This document shows, piece after piece, positions 50,583 through 59,469 of a stretch of 59,526 nucleotides of DNA. The DNA is taken from assembly GCA_964384625.1 (NCBI GenBank), contig CAYLNH010000010.1, positions 1-59,526 of the forward strand. The letters are read 5' to 3'. Below the pieces are notes generated by a model that searched no databases, had not been told where the DNA came from, and saw only the letters and a program-made list of their open reading frames with translations. Both the position numbers and the translations under genes were made by a program. Positions within the stretch are counted from its first letter, which is position 1. Each line of letters begins with the position of its first letter. Source of the DNA: CAYLNH01 sp964384625 (GTDB lineage: Bacteria > Verrucomicrobiota > Lentisphaeria > JABSQK01).

Positions 50583-51578
50583 ATGGCGCGTTCCCGTGGA
50601 GACGAGAATACCGCGAAAGAACTGCGGGCCCGGCTGGAGGCGTTGAACCGGAAGTTCGCCAACGGCAGAAAACCGGCCGTCGTCTCCGCCGATGATTTGC
50701 GTCCGCCCGCGTCCGCCACGCCGCCGCGTCAGAAACAGCAGAAGCCCGAACCAATCGTCTACTGCCGTGATCTGCCCCGGGTCGAGACCCCGGCCGCCGC
50801 CGCTCCCGGCAATGCCGAGGTGATCCTGGAGGACGCGGTCGAGGGCGAGGTCTGGGAGCACTCCCGCTTCGGCCGGGCTTACGTCGTCCGCACGGCAACC
50901 GACACTCTGGACGGTACGGCGGGGGTGAGTTCCAGCTTCCGCCGGGTGCTGCATGACCCGCCGCCGGGACTGGCCCATCATGTCAACCAGGTGACGCCGG
51001 TCGCTGAACTGGACGTCGACGACGTACTCTTCATGGACATCGAAACGACCGGCCTGAACAACACCCCGGTGTTCCTGATCGGCATCATGATCTGGCGCCA
51101 CGGCGGGTTCGAAGTCCAGCAGTATCTGGCCCGCAATTACGCCGAAGAAAAGGCGATCCTGGCCTTCTTTGTCGATGAGTGTGCGGAACGCAAACTGCTC
51201 GTCACGTTTAACGGCAAGAGTTTTGATTTCCCGTTCCTGCGGACGCGGTCCGCCGCCAACGGCGTGCCGTACGGTCTGGCGCCGCTGCATCTGGATCTGC
51301 TCCATGTCGGCCGCCGGATCTGGAAGGGGCAGTTCGAGAACTGTAAGTTGCAGACGTTAGAAGCGCAGGTCTGCGGTCGCGTGCGACACGGAGACATCCC
51401 CGGCGCTCTGATTCCCGATGCCTATCATCGGTTCGTTCGCAGCCGGAACGCCTGGCAGATGGTCGATGTGCTCAGGCACAATCTGCTCGATCTGGTGACG
51501 ATGGCCGATATCATGACGCGCTTCCCGCCGCCGAAACCGCCGAAAAAAACGAAAAGGAAACGCCGAAAGCCGCAGTAG
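50583..51578 (+). CDS. mrfB: RNase H-like exonuclease, MrfB (YprB) type
   Basis: 331 residues. The N-terminal 135 are weakly conserved and basic. Residues about 145-310 are an RNase H-like DEDD exonuclease: MDIETTGL (D, E), FNGKSFDFPFL (D) and HNLLDLVTMADI (final D), the pattern of B. subtilis YprB/MrfB. It would act as the nuclease partner of the helicase encoded three bases downstream in excision repair of mitomycin-type damage. GAGGTG precedes the ATG. The C-terminus is a basic PKPPKKTKRKRRKPQ tail. Confidence 0.88.
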   Translation: MARSRGDENTAKELRARLEALNRKFANGRKPAVVSADDLRPPASATPPRQKQQKPEPIVYCRDLPRVETPAAAAPGNAEVILEDAVEGEVWEHSRFGRAYVVRTATDTLDGTAGVSSSFRRVLHDPPPGLAHHVNQVTPVAELDVDDVLFMDIETTGLNNTPVFLIGIMIWRHGGFEVQQYLARNYAEEKAILAFFVDECAERKLLVTFNGKSFDFPFLRTRSAANGVPYGLAPLHLDLLHVGRRIWKGQFENCKLQTLEAQVCGRVRHGDIPGALIPDAYHRFVRSRNAWQMVDVLRHNLLDLVTMADIMTRFPPPKPPKKTKRKRRKPQ

Positions 51579-51581
51579 GAC

Positions 51582-53921
51582 ATGGACGCACAGATATTTC
51601 TCAGCGAGTTGAAGCGCGAACGGTTCTTTGCCGACCAGGTGGTGCACCAGGAGCAGTTGGCCGCGCGGGCGCCGCAGTGTCAGCCGGTGAAGGACGGTTT
51701 GCCGGCGGTCCTTGCCGCCGCGCTGGAACGGCACGGCATCCGCGAGTTGTACTCGCATCAGGCCACCGCCATCGACCGGGTTCACGACGGCAAGAGCATC
51801 GTCATCGTCACGGGTACGGCTTCGGGCAAAACTCTGTGTTATACGATCCCGGTGCTCGAGGCGCTGCTGCAGGAGGCGGCGGCGACGATGCTGTTTATCT
51901 ATCCGACCAAGGCGCTGGCGCAGGATCAGCTGCGTGGGTTGACGCGGTTCCACGACGAAGACGGTGGTCTGGATTTCATGGCCGGCACGTATGACGGGGA
52001 CACGCCGCAGAACCTGCGCCGCAAGCTGCGGGACGGCGGCAACATCATCCTGACGAACCCCGACATGCTGCACCAGGGGATCCTGCCGCAGCACGCCCGG
52101 TGGAACCGGTTCTTCAGCAATCTGCGTTATGTCGTGATCGACGAAGTCCACGCCTATCGCGGTGTCTTCGGTTCGCACCTGGCCAACGTCATGCGGCGGC
52201 TGCGGCGCGTTTGCCGGCATTACGGCGCCGCGCCGCAGTTCATCTGTACGTCGGCGACGATTGCAAACCCCGCGGCTCACGCCAGGAACGTCTGCGGCGT
52301 CGAGATGGAATTGGTCGACAACGACGGTTCGCCGCGCGGGCCGAAACGCTTTGTCCTGTGGAATCCGCCGCCGGTGGACGCTGCGGCCCTCGGCAAACGC
52401 GATGACTGGCGCGTGGGCGGCGACCGCCGCAGTGCCCTGCGTGAGGCCGTCGGACTGATGACCGCACTGATCCGGCAACGGGTCCAGACCATTGCCTTTG
52501 TCCGCACCCGGCTGGCGGCGGAGCTGGTCTTCAAGGACTGCCGCGACCGGCTCTCTCGCGAATCCCGGCAGTTGGCCGGGGCGGTGCATGCCTACCGCGG
52601 CGGCTATCTGCCCGAGGAACGCCGCGAGATCGAACGCAAACTGGCGCACAAGGAGATCCTTGGCGTCGCCAGCACCAACGCCCTCGAACTCGGGATCGAC
52701 ATCGGCAGTCTCGACGCCTGCATCCTGGTCGGGTATCCGGGGACCATCGCCAGTCTCTGGCAGCAGTCCGGCCGGGCCGGACGCAGCAGCGACGAATCGA
52801 TTGTCTTCCTGGTCGGGCAGAACGCGCCGATGGATCAGTATCTCATGGCCAACTGCAGCTATCTCTTCGACCAGAGCCCTGAAAACGCCGTGGTGGATCC
52901 CGATAACCCGCATATTGTTGTCGGCCATCTGAAGTGTGCCGCCAACGAATTGCCCATCAGCCCGGAAGACGCCGAGTTGTTCGGCGAGTGCGGCCTGCCG
53001 GTGCTCGAGTTGCTCGAGGAAGACGGCTATGTGCACAAGATCGACAACGACTGGTATTGGGCCAGTACCGAGTACCCGGCGGCAAACGTCAACCTGCGCA
53101 ACATCGCCGGCCCGGTCTATACGATCCAGGATGTGCAGGACGACCGCGTGATCGGGACGCTGGATGAAATCAGCGCCCTGGCGCAATTGCACACGCACGC
53201 CGTCTATCTGCACGGCGCCGAGACCTACTTCGTCAACAAGCTCGATTTCGACCAGAACATCGCCTTTGTCGAACAGCGTGATCTCGATTACTACACCCAG
53301 TCGATTCAGACGTCGCAGATCAAGATCGACGAGAAAGATCGGGAAGACGACTGGCGGGGCGGTGTCCTGGGCTACGGCGACGTGACCGTCACCACCGCCA
53401 TCCCCATGTTCAAGAAGATCCGTTTCCATTCGCGCGACAGCCTGGGCTTCGAACAACTCGAAATGCCGCCGCAGATGCTCGAAACCGTGGCCTTCTGGTT
53501 TGCCCCGGGCTACGACGCCGTCAAACTCCTGATGGACCGCGATCTGAGCATCGATGAAGCACTGATCGGCATTGCCAATGTCCTTGTCGAAGTCGCTCCG
53601 TTCTACGTCATGTGCGACCAGCAGGACATCGGCACTGTGGTCGATGCGCGCAACCTTACCCGTGATGCCCTCTTTGTGCACGACCGCTATCCCGGCGGCA
53701 TGGGCTACGCCCAGCGTATCCGCAACAGCTTCGACGAGATCATCAAGACCATTGCCGACGTCATCCGCAACTGCCGCTGCTACGACGGTTGTCCGTCCTG
53801 CGTCGGCTCCGCCGTGTCGCCGTCGGCAATGAACGATCTCGACAGCGCCGTCCGCGGCCGCATCGCCAACAAGGACGCCGCCCGGGTGCTGCTGGACGCC
53901 TTGGGGATCGAGGAATCGTAG
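51582..53921 (+). CDS. mrfA: DEAD/DEAH helicase with DUF1998 domain, MrfA (YprA) type
   Basis: 779 residues. Motif I GTASGKTLCYTIP, motif II IDEVHAYRG, CTSATIANP (motif III), the second RecA domain with TIAFVRTRLAAEL, ASTNALELGIDIG and QSGRAGRSSD (motif VI), then a C-terminal DUF1998 domain with a four-Cys site (CDQQDIG, CRCYDGCPSCVGS). Length and order match B. subtilis MrfA, which with MrfB removes mitomycin C adducts independently of UvrABC. The gene order here is mrfB then mrfA, opposite to Bacillus. Confidence 0.92.
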   Translation: MDAQIFLSELKRERFFADQVVHQEQLAARAPQCQPVKDGLPAVLAAALERHGIRELYSHQATAIDRVHDGKSIVIVTGTASGKTLCYTIPVLEALLQEAAATMLFIYPTKALAQDQLRGLTRFHDEDGGLDFMAGTYDGDTPQNLRRKLRDGGNIILTNPDMLHQGILPQHARWNRFFSNLRYVVIDEVHAYRGVFGSHLANVMRRLRRVCRHYGAAPQFICTSATIANPAAHARNVCGVEMELVDNDGSPRGPKRFVLWNPPPVDAAALGKRDDWRVGGDRRSALREAVGLMTALIRQRVQTIAFVRTRLAAELVFKDCRDRLSRESRQLAGAVHAYRGGYLPEERREIERKLAHKEILGVASTNALELGIDIGSLDACILVGYPGTIASLWQQSGRAGRSSDESIVFLVGQNAPMDQYLMANCSYLFDQSPENAVVDPDNPHIVVGHLKCAANELPISPEDAELFGECGLPVLELLEEDGYVHKIDNDWYWASTEYPAANVNLRNIAGPVYTIQDVQDDRVIGTLDEISALAQLHTHAVYLHGAETYFVNKLDFDQNIAFVEQRDLDYYTQSIQTSQIKIDEKDREDDWRGGVLGYGDVTVTTAIPMFKKIRFHSRDSLGFEQLEMPPQMLETVAFWFAPGYDAVKLLMDRDLSIDEALIGIANVLVEVAPFYVMCDQQDIGTVVDARNLTRDALFVHDRYPGGMGYAQRIRNSFDEIIKTIADVIRNCRCYDGCPSCVGSAVSPSAMNDLDSAVRGRIANKDAARVLLDALGIEES

Positions 53922-54219
53922 GTTCGCTACAGCGTCCGCGAAACGGGATGGTCGGCGTTCTTCGTTGGAGTTGCCGCTTCGCTGCTGCCTGTTCGGCAGC
54001 ACTGAGGAAGGCATGGTTCTGGTCGTTTCCCTGTCATTCCCGCCGCCCCAAAGCGGGCGGCCTCAACGTAGCCCAGGCCAACGGCCCGGGTGTCCGTTCT
54101 ATCCCATTCGAGGCCTGTAAGGTCTCATCAACCAGTTGGCGTTGAGCACTTCCCGTTGGGGCTGGATCGGAGGAGGACCTGCCCCCCAGACCGTTGGCCG
54201 CAGCACTTCGTGCTCACCA

Positions 54220-54238
54220 GACCCGGTTTTACCGGGTC
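54220..54238. terminator. Hairpin in repeat region
   Basis: GACCCGGT and ACCGGGTC with a TTT loop: a perfect 8-bp stem, 300 bp after mrfA. No T-tract follows on the plus strand, so it may be either a weak terminator or part of the repeat element. Confidence 0.35.
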
Positions 54239-54498
54239 GTTCGAGGGCTCACTCTGCGTACTGAGGAAGCACCCCCGTTGGGGCGCCCAGAACGGCTGCA
54301 GACATCTGCAATCCGATACCCTTAGCGCGGCCGTTGGCCGCACCAAATCGATCCCTGATCTCATCCTGAGTCTCTTCCTGATGTCTGACCAAGCTTTGAC
54401 TTCTGGCTCGTACAGGACGTAGGTTGAGACGTAGGCATACGTAGCGCGAAAAGGGCGGGAAGTTGTGGCGAAGGCAGAATTGAAGGGGGGCAGACACA

Positions 54499-54517
54499 CC
54501 CCCGGCACAGCCGGGGG
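54499..54517 (-). terminator. GC hairpin downstream of GH94 gene
   Basis: CCCCCGGC-ACA-GCCGGGGG, 148 bp past the GH94 stop on the minus strand, flanked by GCAGAC (54490-54495) and GTCTGC, which can extend the structure. Termination of GH94 transcripts is possible but the T-tract is poor. Confidence 0.35.
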
Positions 54518-54664
54518 GATCTTCTGGCGGCAGGTGTACGGTAGAGATGAAGGGGGGTCTGCGGAAAGGTAATCAGTCGGTTCTCTCTGGATTGCAGCAC
54601 AAACCTTGCACAGAAAACAAGGTCCTGCAGGGTAGCAGTACAAAGCTTTTCGCGGCGGGTGTAG

Positions 54665-56968
54665 CTACGGTTCGAGCAATACCTCAACCACGTGCGTCTG
54701 CCCGTCTGCAAAGACCGGCACCAGATTTCCCGCCAGCGGCTCGCCGTCGATCGACAAGGACAACTTGCCCTTTTGAACGCCGTCGGGATTGCGGATGCGG
54801 ATCCGGTATCGGGCATCGCGGAAATCACGTTCCAGGCTGCACTCCTTCCAGGCCGACGGCAGGCACGGATCGATCCGCAGACCGTCGTAGTCGGCCCGGA
54901 CGCCGAGGATCCATTCGGCCATCGCGCGGTAGTACCAGCCCGCCGTGCCGGTCATCCAGGCGAACTGCGTCTCGCCCCGGCGCGGGTTATCCGGGCCCAG
55001 GTGCTGATTGGCGAAGACATACGGCTCACAGCCCGAATGCGTTGACGGCGTATACGGGTTGTCGGGCATCGCCTTCTGGTAGGAGGTCCAGGCCGCGTCG
55101 CCGCGCCCGCCCAGGCAGTCGGCGATAACCTTGAAGCCGTTCGAATGGTTGTAGGGCGAACCGTTCTCCCAGATGCCGGGCACCATCGCCGTCAGCCGGC
55201 CGATCTTCGGGTTGTGCTGCGTGTACGGCGGCGCCAGCGTCAGACTGCCGTACTCACTGTCGAGATGCTCGTCGATCATGCGGTACAGCAGTTCGCGCCG
55301 GTCGTCATCGACAATGTCGGCCATGATTGCCCAGACCTGCGGCAGCAGATAGATGCGGCCCTCGGTCTCGACGTGGGAGCCGACGTCATTGCCGAAATCG
55401 TCGATCGCCCGCAGGTACCAGTTGCCGTCCCAGCCGTTCAGGTTGATCGCCCGCGTCAACTCGTCCGCCCGGGCCTGCAGTTCCTTTGTGATCGAGTCGT
55501 AGCGTTGGCGTTCGGCCAACGCAATGGCGATCTTCAGACTGAAGACAATGCCGATCGACGTCCATACCGATTCGCCTTTGCCGCCGTTGCCGACGCCGGT
55601 CAGCGAGTCGTTCCAGTCGCCGAAGTGACACAGTACCAGGCCGTGGGCGCCGGTGTCCTCGGTCGCGTGCAGCAGGCCGCGCAGCAGGTGGTCCCAGACC
55701 GTGCCTTTCCCGCCGTCGAAGTACGGGATCTCGTGATGCAGAATCGAGTCGTCACCGCTCTCTTTGATGTAGGCCTCAACCACCGGCGCAATCCAGACCG
55801 GGCCGTCGGAGTAATGATGCTCGTCCACCGGCAGCCAGCCGCGCAGGGTGTGGCCGTCCTGGAATTGGTGCCGCAGACTTTCGTCCAGCATGTGTTTGGT
55901 GAAATCCAGGTCGAAGGCCGCTGCCGCCCAGATCAGTTGCATCGCGTCGCGGAACCCCCGGCCGTTGTCGCTGCCGACGTCCGCATATACCTGGATCTGC
56001 TGTTTGAGCCAGCTGTTCATCAGGATATTGGTGTGCTCGTCCGGGGTCGCAACGATGAGCTTGCGGCACATGTTGGTCCGGCGCTGTTTGAGCGCGTCGA
56101 ACTCCCGGTCGATATGGCCTGCGGTGCGCAAGCGGTTGAGGATCTTCTCCGTCAGCTTCATACCGTTCGAGGCGCCGATGAAGACATGGAACGATGTCGC
56201 CTCGCCGGCGGCCAGGGTGATCGTGTGTTCCAGCACGCCGACCATGTCCTCGCAGGCGGCGTCGCTGTTGCGGCAGGCGCCGGCCGTCACGGCTTTGGGA
56301 CGGTCAAGGAGTCCGAAGGGCCCGAGGAAAGCCCGGCGACTGGTGTCGTAGCCGGACGGCTCGCGGTCGCTGGCGACGAAGCCTTCGAAATATCGGTGCG
56401 GACGTTCGACGGCGGTGTTGGCACACTGCACGGCCCACAATTCCGGGTAGTACGCGCCGGTCAGATAGCTGTGGTAGTCGGAGTAGATGTCGTATCCCTG
56501 CAGCAGCCAGTCCACGAAGGTGAAGAACTTCAGCGTTACTGCGGCGTCCCGCGTGTTCTTCAGCGTCACTGTCCAGATTTCCGCCGGCTCGCGGCTGGGC
56601 ACGAACATCCGCAGGCCGGACTCGATGCCGCGGCAGGATGATTCGATCAGGCTGTAACCCAGCCCGTGCGTGCAGGAAAACGCGTCCAGCGGCTCCTGCA
56701 CCGGGTGCCAGCCGGGCGACCAGAAGTCGCCGTCATCGTCGCGCAGATAGAAATAACGGTGGCCGTCGCGCACCATCAGGTTGCGGCCGTGCCGGTCGAT
56801 ATACTGGATGGCCCGGCCTTTGTAGACGCCGTCGCCGCCGCCGTGCTGGTTTACCCCGGAGATCAGCGCGTGGTTCCACATGTAGTTGATCAACCCCCGC
56901 GGCGTCTCTACCTCGGTGACGACAAACTCGCGGCCGTCGTTCTGGAAATAGCCGAAGCTCTTCTGCAT
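54665..56968 (-). CDS. GH94-family beta-glucan (cellobiose/chitobiose-type) phosphorylase
   Basis: 767 residues. GYFQNDGREFVVTEVETPRGLINYMWN opens the N-terminal beta-sandwich. The (alpha/alpha)6 barrel has RGFRDAMQLIW, RGWLPVDEHHYSDGPVWIAPVV and the catalytic Asp in CHFGDWNDSLTGVG (about 55606-55623), with the phosphate-binding and C-terminal EGRIYLLPQVW, TQHNPKIGRLTAMVPGIWENGSPYNHSNGFK regions. It splits a beta-linked disaccharide with phosphate to give sugar-1-phosphate. Substrate cannot be told. ATG 56968 has AGGA eight bases upstream, and a good promoter is in place. No signal peptide; cytoplasmic. Confidence 0.93.
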   Translation of the reverse strand: MQKSFGYFQNDGREFVVTEVETPRGLINYMWNHALISGVNQHGGGDGVYKGRAIQYIDRHGRNLMVRDGHRYFYLRDDDGDFWSPGWHPVQEPLDAFSCTHGLGYSLIESSCRGIESGLRMFVPSREPAEIWTVTLKNTRDAAVTLKFFTFVDWLLQGYDIYSDYHSYLTGAYYPELWAVQCANTAVERPHRYFEGFVASDREPSGYDTSRRAFLGPFGLLDRPKAVTAGACRNSDAACEDMVGVLEHTITLAAGEATSFHVFIGASNGMKLTEKILNRLRTAGHIDREFDALKQRRTNMCRKLIVATPDEHTNILMNSWLKQQIQVYADVGSDNGRGFRDAMQLIWAAAAFDLDFTKHMLDESLRHQFQDGHTLRGWLPVDEHHYSDGPVWIAPVVEAYIKESGDDSILHHEIPYFDGGKGTVWDHLLRGLLHATEDTGAHGLVLCHFGDWNDSLTGVGNGGKGESVWTSIGIVFSLKIAIALAERQRYDSITKELQARADELTRAINLNGWDGNWYLRAIDDFGNDVGSHVETEGRIYLLPQVWAIMADIVDDDRRELLYRMIDEHLDSEYGSLTLAPPYTQHNPKIGRLTAMVPGIWENGSPYNHSNGFKVIADCLGGRGDAAWTSYQKAMPDNPYTPSTHSGCEPYVFANQHLGPDNPRRGETQFAWMTGTAGWYYRAMAEWILGVRADYDGLRIDPCLPSAWKECSLERDFRDARYRIRIRNPDGVQKGKLSLSIDGEPLAGNLVPVFADGQTHVVEVLLEP

Positions 56969-56999
56969 GCCGATAATCCTGTGTACCCCTCGCGCCCTA

Positions 57000-57028
57000 A
57001 TGGTAGGCAGGCAAGCGCCGCATGTCAA
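57000..57028 (-). promoter_or_regulatory. sigma70-like promoter of the GH94 gene
   Basis: On the minus strand: TTGACA (57028-57023), 17-bp spacer, TACCAT (57005-57000). Transcription would start near 56993, 25 nt before the ATG. GH94 therefore has its own promoter apart from the AraC gene upstream. Confidence 0.7.
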
Positions 57029-57214
57029 GGCCGACTCCAACGCTGGTGCAATGCCTCAGCCGCGGGGTGTGGTCAAAGCCGATGTTCCACCACCGGCGGG
57101 CTCGCCCTGTCAGCGTGACCATTTTCAGCCCGGGGTTTGCCGCCGGGCCCGCGCCCGGCAGCAGGGAGCGGACGGGCAGCTGGGCAGGAGTTGCCGTGAA
57201 CTCCCAGGCGCGGC

Positions 57215-58012
57215 TCAGTCGGACGTGACCCGGGAAGGCGGCATGCCGAAGTGTCGGCGAAAGGCGCGGCTCAGGTGAAAGGGACTCGAAAAACCGAGTT
57301 GGTCGGCGACTTCGCCGACCGAATAGAGGCCCAGCCGCAGCAACTGGTTCGCCGTATTCAACCGCAGGACGTCGTAGTATGCCTTGGGACTGCGGCCGGT
57401 CGCCGCGCGGAAGGCGTCCCGGAACGATCGCACACTCATACCCGCCGAACGCGCCATCTCCGCCACCGGCCAGCCGTCGCGCAAACGCTCATGCATCTCG
57501 TCGATCACCGCGTCCACGGTCTCCTGATGGCGTGAGCGACGTTGGGACCCGCGCCAGGAACAAAGCCAGCGTTGGAACATCATCGCCGCGATGCTGGAAG
57601 CATAGCTGCGCTGCGCGAAGGAGTCCCGGCGCAACGCCGTAAAGGCCGCCTGGAGGTCCTCCTTGTCCCGCTGCTGCGCCGGAATCTGCAGCACCTGGTA
57701 CAGCGGAAACGCCGGCGGTCCGCCGGCCTGAAAGGCGAACCACCAGAAATCCCAACGGCGACCCAGACAACGGTAGCGACGCAGGTGCGGCCACTCGACG
57801 AAGACCAGCGAACCGCCGTGGACATCGGTTGTCTGCACGTGGTCGAAGTCAAGTCGGCCGGTCCCCGCCAGCGTTCGTATAGCAACGATGCGCGAGGCCG
57901 AACGGCTGCAGTGGACGTCATAGCTCCGGTCCGCGCGCACGTCCCAGATATCCCGCAAGGCCAGCCCGGACAGGTCCGAGGCCCCGCCGGCGCCGGAATG
58001 TCGATGCCACAT
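57215..58012 (-). CDS. AraC-family transcriptional regulator
   Basis: 265 residues. The N-terminal part is a cupin-like sensor (DVHGGSLVFVEWPHLRRYRC). The C-terminal HTHs are VAEMARSAGMSVRSFRDAFRAATG and SVGEVADQLGFSSPFHLSRAFRRHFGMPPSR. AGGAG ten bases before ATG 58012 is the ribosome site. It lies between the GH94 gene and the divergent URO-D-family gene, and could regulate either or both. Confidence 0.9.
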   Translation of the reverse strand: MWHRHSGAGGASDLSGLALRDIWDVRADRSYDVHCSRSASRIVAIRTLAGTGRLDFDHVQTTDVHGGSLVFVEWPHLRRYRCLGRRWDFWWFAFQAGGPPAFPLYQVLQIPAQQRDKEDLQAAFTALRRDSFAQRSYASSIAAMMFQRWLCSWRGSQRRSRHQETVDAVIDEMHERLRDGWPVAEMARSAGMSVRSFRDAFRAATGRSPKAYYDVLRLNTANQLLRLGLYSVGEVADQLGFSSPFHLSRAFRRHFGMPPSRVTSD

Positions 58013-58053
58013 GGTTCCCGCACTCCTTTTGCCGAAATATATATGTAGATTGC

Positions 58054-58086
58054 CGGTTTTGCCATTCTCTGCAACGCGGTTTTGCC
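58054..58086. promoter_or_regulatory. Direct repeats CGGTTTTGCC between AraC and URO-D genes
   Basis: CGGTTTTGCC occurs at 58054-58063 and 58077-58086, 23 bp apart (about two helical turns), followed by TAATTTATAG, a -10-like stretch toward the URO-D gene. Direct repeats of this spacing are the usual binding pattern of AraC dimers. Confidence 0.5.
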
Positions 58087-58187
58087 TAATTTATAGCCAT
58101 GAATGAGAGATCCAGGCCGATGTGACGGATTCCGGCAGTCGGTCTGCGATGCCGTTTTTTGTAGGAGTCGAAGCAGAGGACAGCCAG

Positions 58188-59375
58188 ATGAGTGAGACGG
58201 AGACGATCACGGCGGCGCCGGCCGACGGTGTGCATGCGATGGTGCCGCGGGCGCAGATGACGCCGGCGGCGCGCAAGCTGCGGGATATCCACGACATCGT
58301 GCCGGGTACGCCGATCTACCACAAGGAATTCGGTTTCTACGTCCTGGACCGCTGGAAGCGGGAGGGCAAGGTGCCGGAAGATTTCAGTCGCGCCGACATG
58401 GCGGAGCTGTTCCATTACGATCCGCCGGGGGACTTCACGCTCGGCGGCTGCGGCTGGTGCGAAGCCGCCTTTGTCCCGGCATTCGAAACCCGGGTCATCG
58501 AGGACCGCGGCGAGCACGAAGTCGTCCAGGACTTCGCCGGTCGTCATGTGCTCTGCTTCAAGGGCCGGCGCAGCGGCTTCATGCCGGAATACCTGGACCA
58601 TCCGGTCAAGGACATGAAGACCTGGGAGGAGAATGTCAAGTGGCGATTGGACCCGACGACGCCGGAGCGCTACGCCAAGATCGAAGAACAGGCCGCGCCT
58701 GCCGTTGCCGCAGCGGGGCAGGGCAAGCGGATCAACCAGAATGTGGTCGGCGGCTACATGTATCTGCGCAGTCTGATCGGGCCGGAGAATCTGTTCTATG
58801 CCGTCTATGACCAGCCGGAGCTGATTCGCGACTGCATGGAGACCTGGTTCAAGCTGGCCGACGCGGTCATCGCGAAACATCAGGAGTACGTGACCTTCGA
58901 TCAGGTGGGTATCGCTGAGGATATCTGCTACAACAACGGTCCGCTGATCTCCCCGGACATGATCCGGGAGTTTCTCATGCCCTACTACCGGCAACTGCTG
59001 GCGAATATGCGATCCCGCCAGATCGACAAGTCCCGGCGGCTCTTCTTCTTTGTCGATTCCGACGGCTATGTCGACCCCATCATCGACCTGTACCGTGAGA
59101 TGGGCATGGATTCGATGGGGCCGTTCGAGGTCGCGTCCAAGTGCGACATCATCCGCACGGCCGGGGAGTACCCGGAGCTGGTGGTGCACGGCGGCATCGA
59201 CAAGCGCGTACTGGCTACCACGCCGGCGGCGATCGACAAGATGGTCGAGCGCATCATCCCGGCCATGGTCGAACGCGGCGGCGCGATCCCCACCTGTGAT
59301 CACGGCGTGCCGGAAGAGGTTTCCTTCGAGAACTACATGCACTATCGCAAGCGCTGCGTCGAACTCGGCGGCTGA
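58188..59375 (+). CDS. Uroporphyrinogen-decarboxylase (URO-D) family protein
   Basis: 395 residues of the URO-D barrel superfamily. FGFYVLDRWKREGKVPEDF, DFTLGGCGWCEAAF, MPYYRQLLANM and FVDSDGYVDPIIDLYREMGMDSMGPFEVASKCDI, then HGGIDKRVLA and the final PEEVSFENYMHYRKRC match the divergent branch common in Lentisphaerota, not HemE proper. Related proteins act as cobalamin-dependent methyltransferases (MtaA/CmuA type), with a Cys/His-based zinc site; GGCGWCE may be such a site. ATG 58188 has GAGG eight bases upstream. It is probably controlled by the divergent AraC regulator. Confidence 0.85.
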   Translation: MSETETITAAPADGVHAMVPRAQMTPAARKLRDIHDIVPGTPIYHKEFGFYVLDRWKREGKVPEDFSRADMAELFHYDPPGDFTLGGCGWCEAAFVPAFETRVIEDRGEHEVVQDFAGRHVLCFKGRRSGFMPEYLDHPVKDMKTWEENVKWRLDPTTPERYAKIEEQAAPAVAAAGQGKRINQNVVGGYMYLRSLIGPENLFYAVYDQPELIRDCMETWFKLADAVIAKHQEYVTFDQVGIAEDICYNNGPLISPDMIREFLMPYYRQLLANMRSRQIDKSRRLFFFVDSDGYVDPIIDLYREMGMDSMGPFEVASKCDIIRTAGEYPELVVHGGIDKRVLATTPAAIDKMVERIIPAMVERGGAIPTCDHGVPEEVSFENYMHYRKRCVELGG

Positions 59376-59452
59376 ACGCGGCAGGTCGGGAAGGCCCGGC
59401 ACGGGTTCCGGTCGGCGGACAACGCCACCGCGCGGCGGACCAGCCCGGCGCG

Positions 59453-59469
59453 GCCGGGCAGTCTTACCT
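59453..59469 (+). terminator. Candidate terminator of the URO-D gene
   Basis: GCCCGGC-GCG-GCCGGGC is a perfect 7-bp stem with a three-base loop, 77 bp past the stop, followed by AGTCTTACC. The T-tract is weak. Confidence 0.45.

Larger units (their letters stand above)
53922..54664. other. Gene-free, hairpin-rich intergenic region
   Basis: 743 bp without a believable gene. It contains several small inverted repeats: AGCAC-TTC-GTGCT (54202-54214), GACCCGGT-TTT-ACCGGGTC (54220-54238), CCCGTTGGGG twice (54152, 54273) and CCCCCGGC-ACA-GCCGGGGG (54499-54517). The string CAACGTAGCCCAGG...CCCGGGT at about 54063-54091 resembles dispersed intergenic repeats known from PVC genomes (from memory, not searched). 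Codon-like structure is missing on both strands. It looks like degenerate mobile or repeat DNA. Confidence 0.5.

Noticed and set aside
47827..50898. Very long open frame of about 1000 codons on the minus strand opposite feoB
   Set aside because: It is the antisense shadow of feoB in GC-rich DNA. It has no family motifs, no ribosome site, and covers the feoA end and the mrfB start as well. Similar long shadows opposite parE/parC, mrfA, and the second sulfatase were rejected for the same reason.
54128..54643. Minus-strand open frame of about 170 codons in the repeat region
   Set aside because: Composition and codon use are unlike the neighbours, it runs across several hairpins, and no protein motif is seen.
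58025..58033. Third copy of TTTTGCC before the URO-D gene
   Set aside because: This copy overlaps the ribosome site of the divergent AraC gene (CAAAAGGAG on the other strand), so the match is likely coincidental. Only the two copies farther on were kept.
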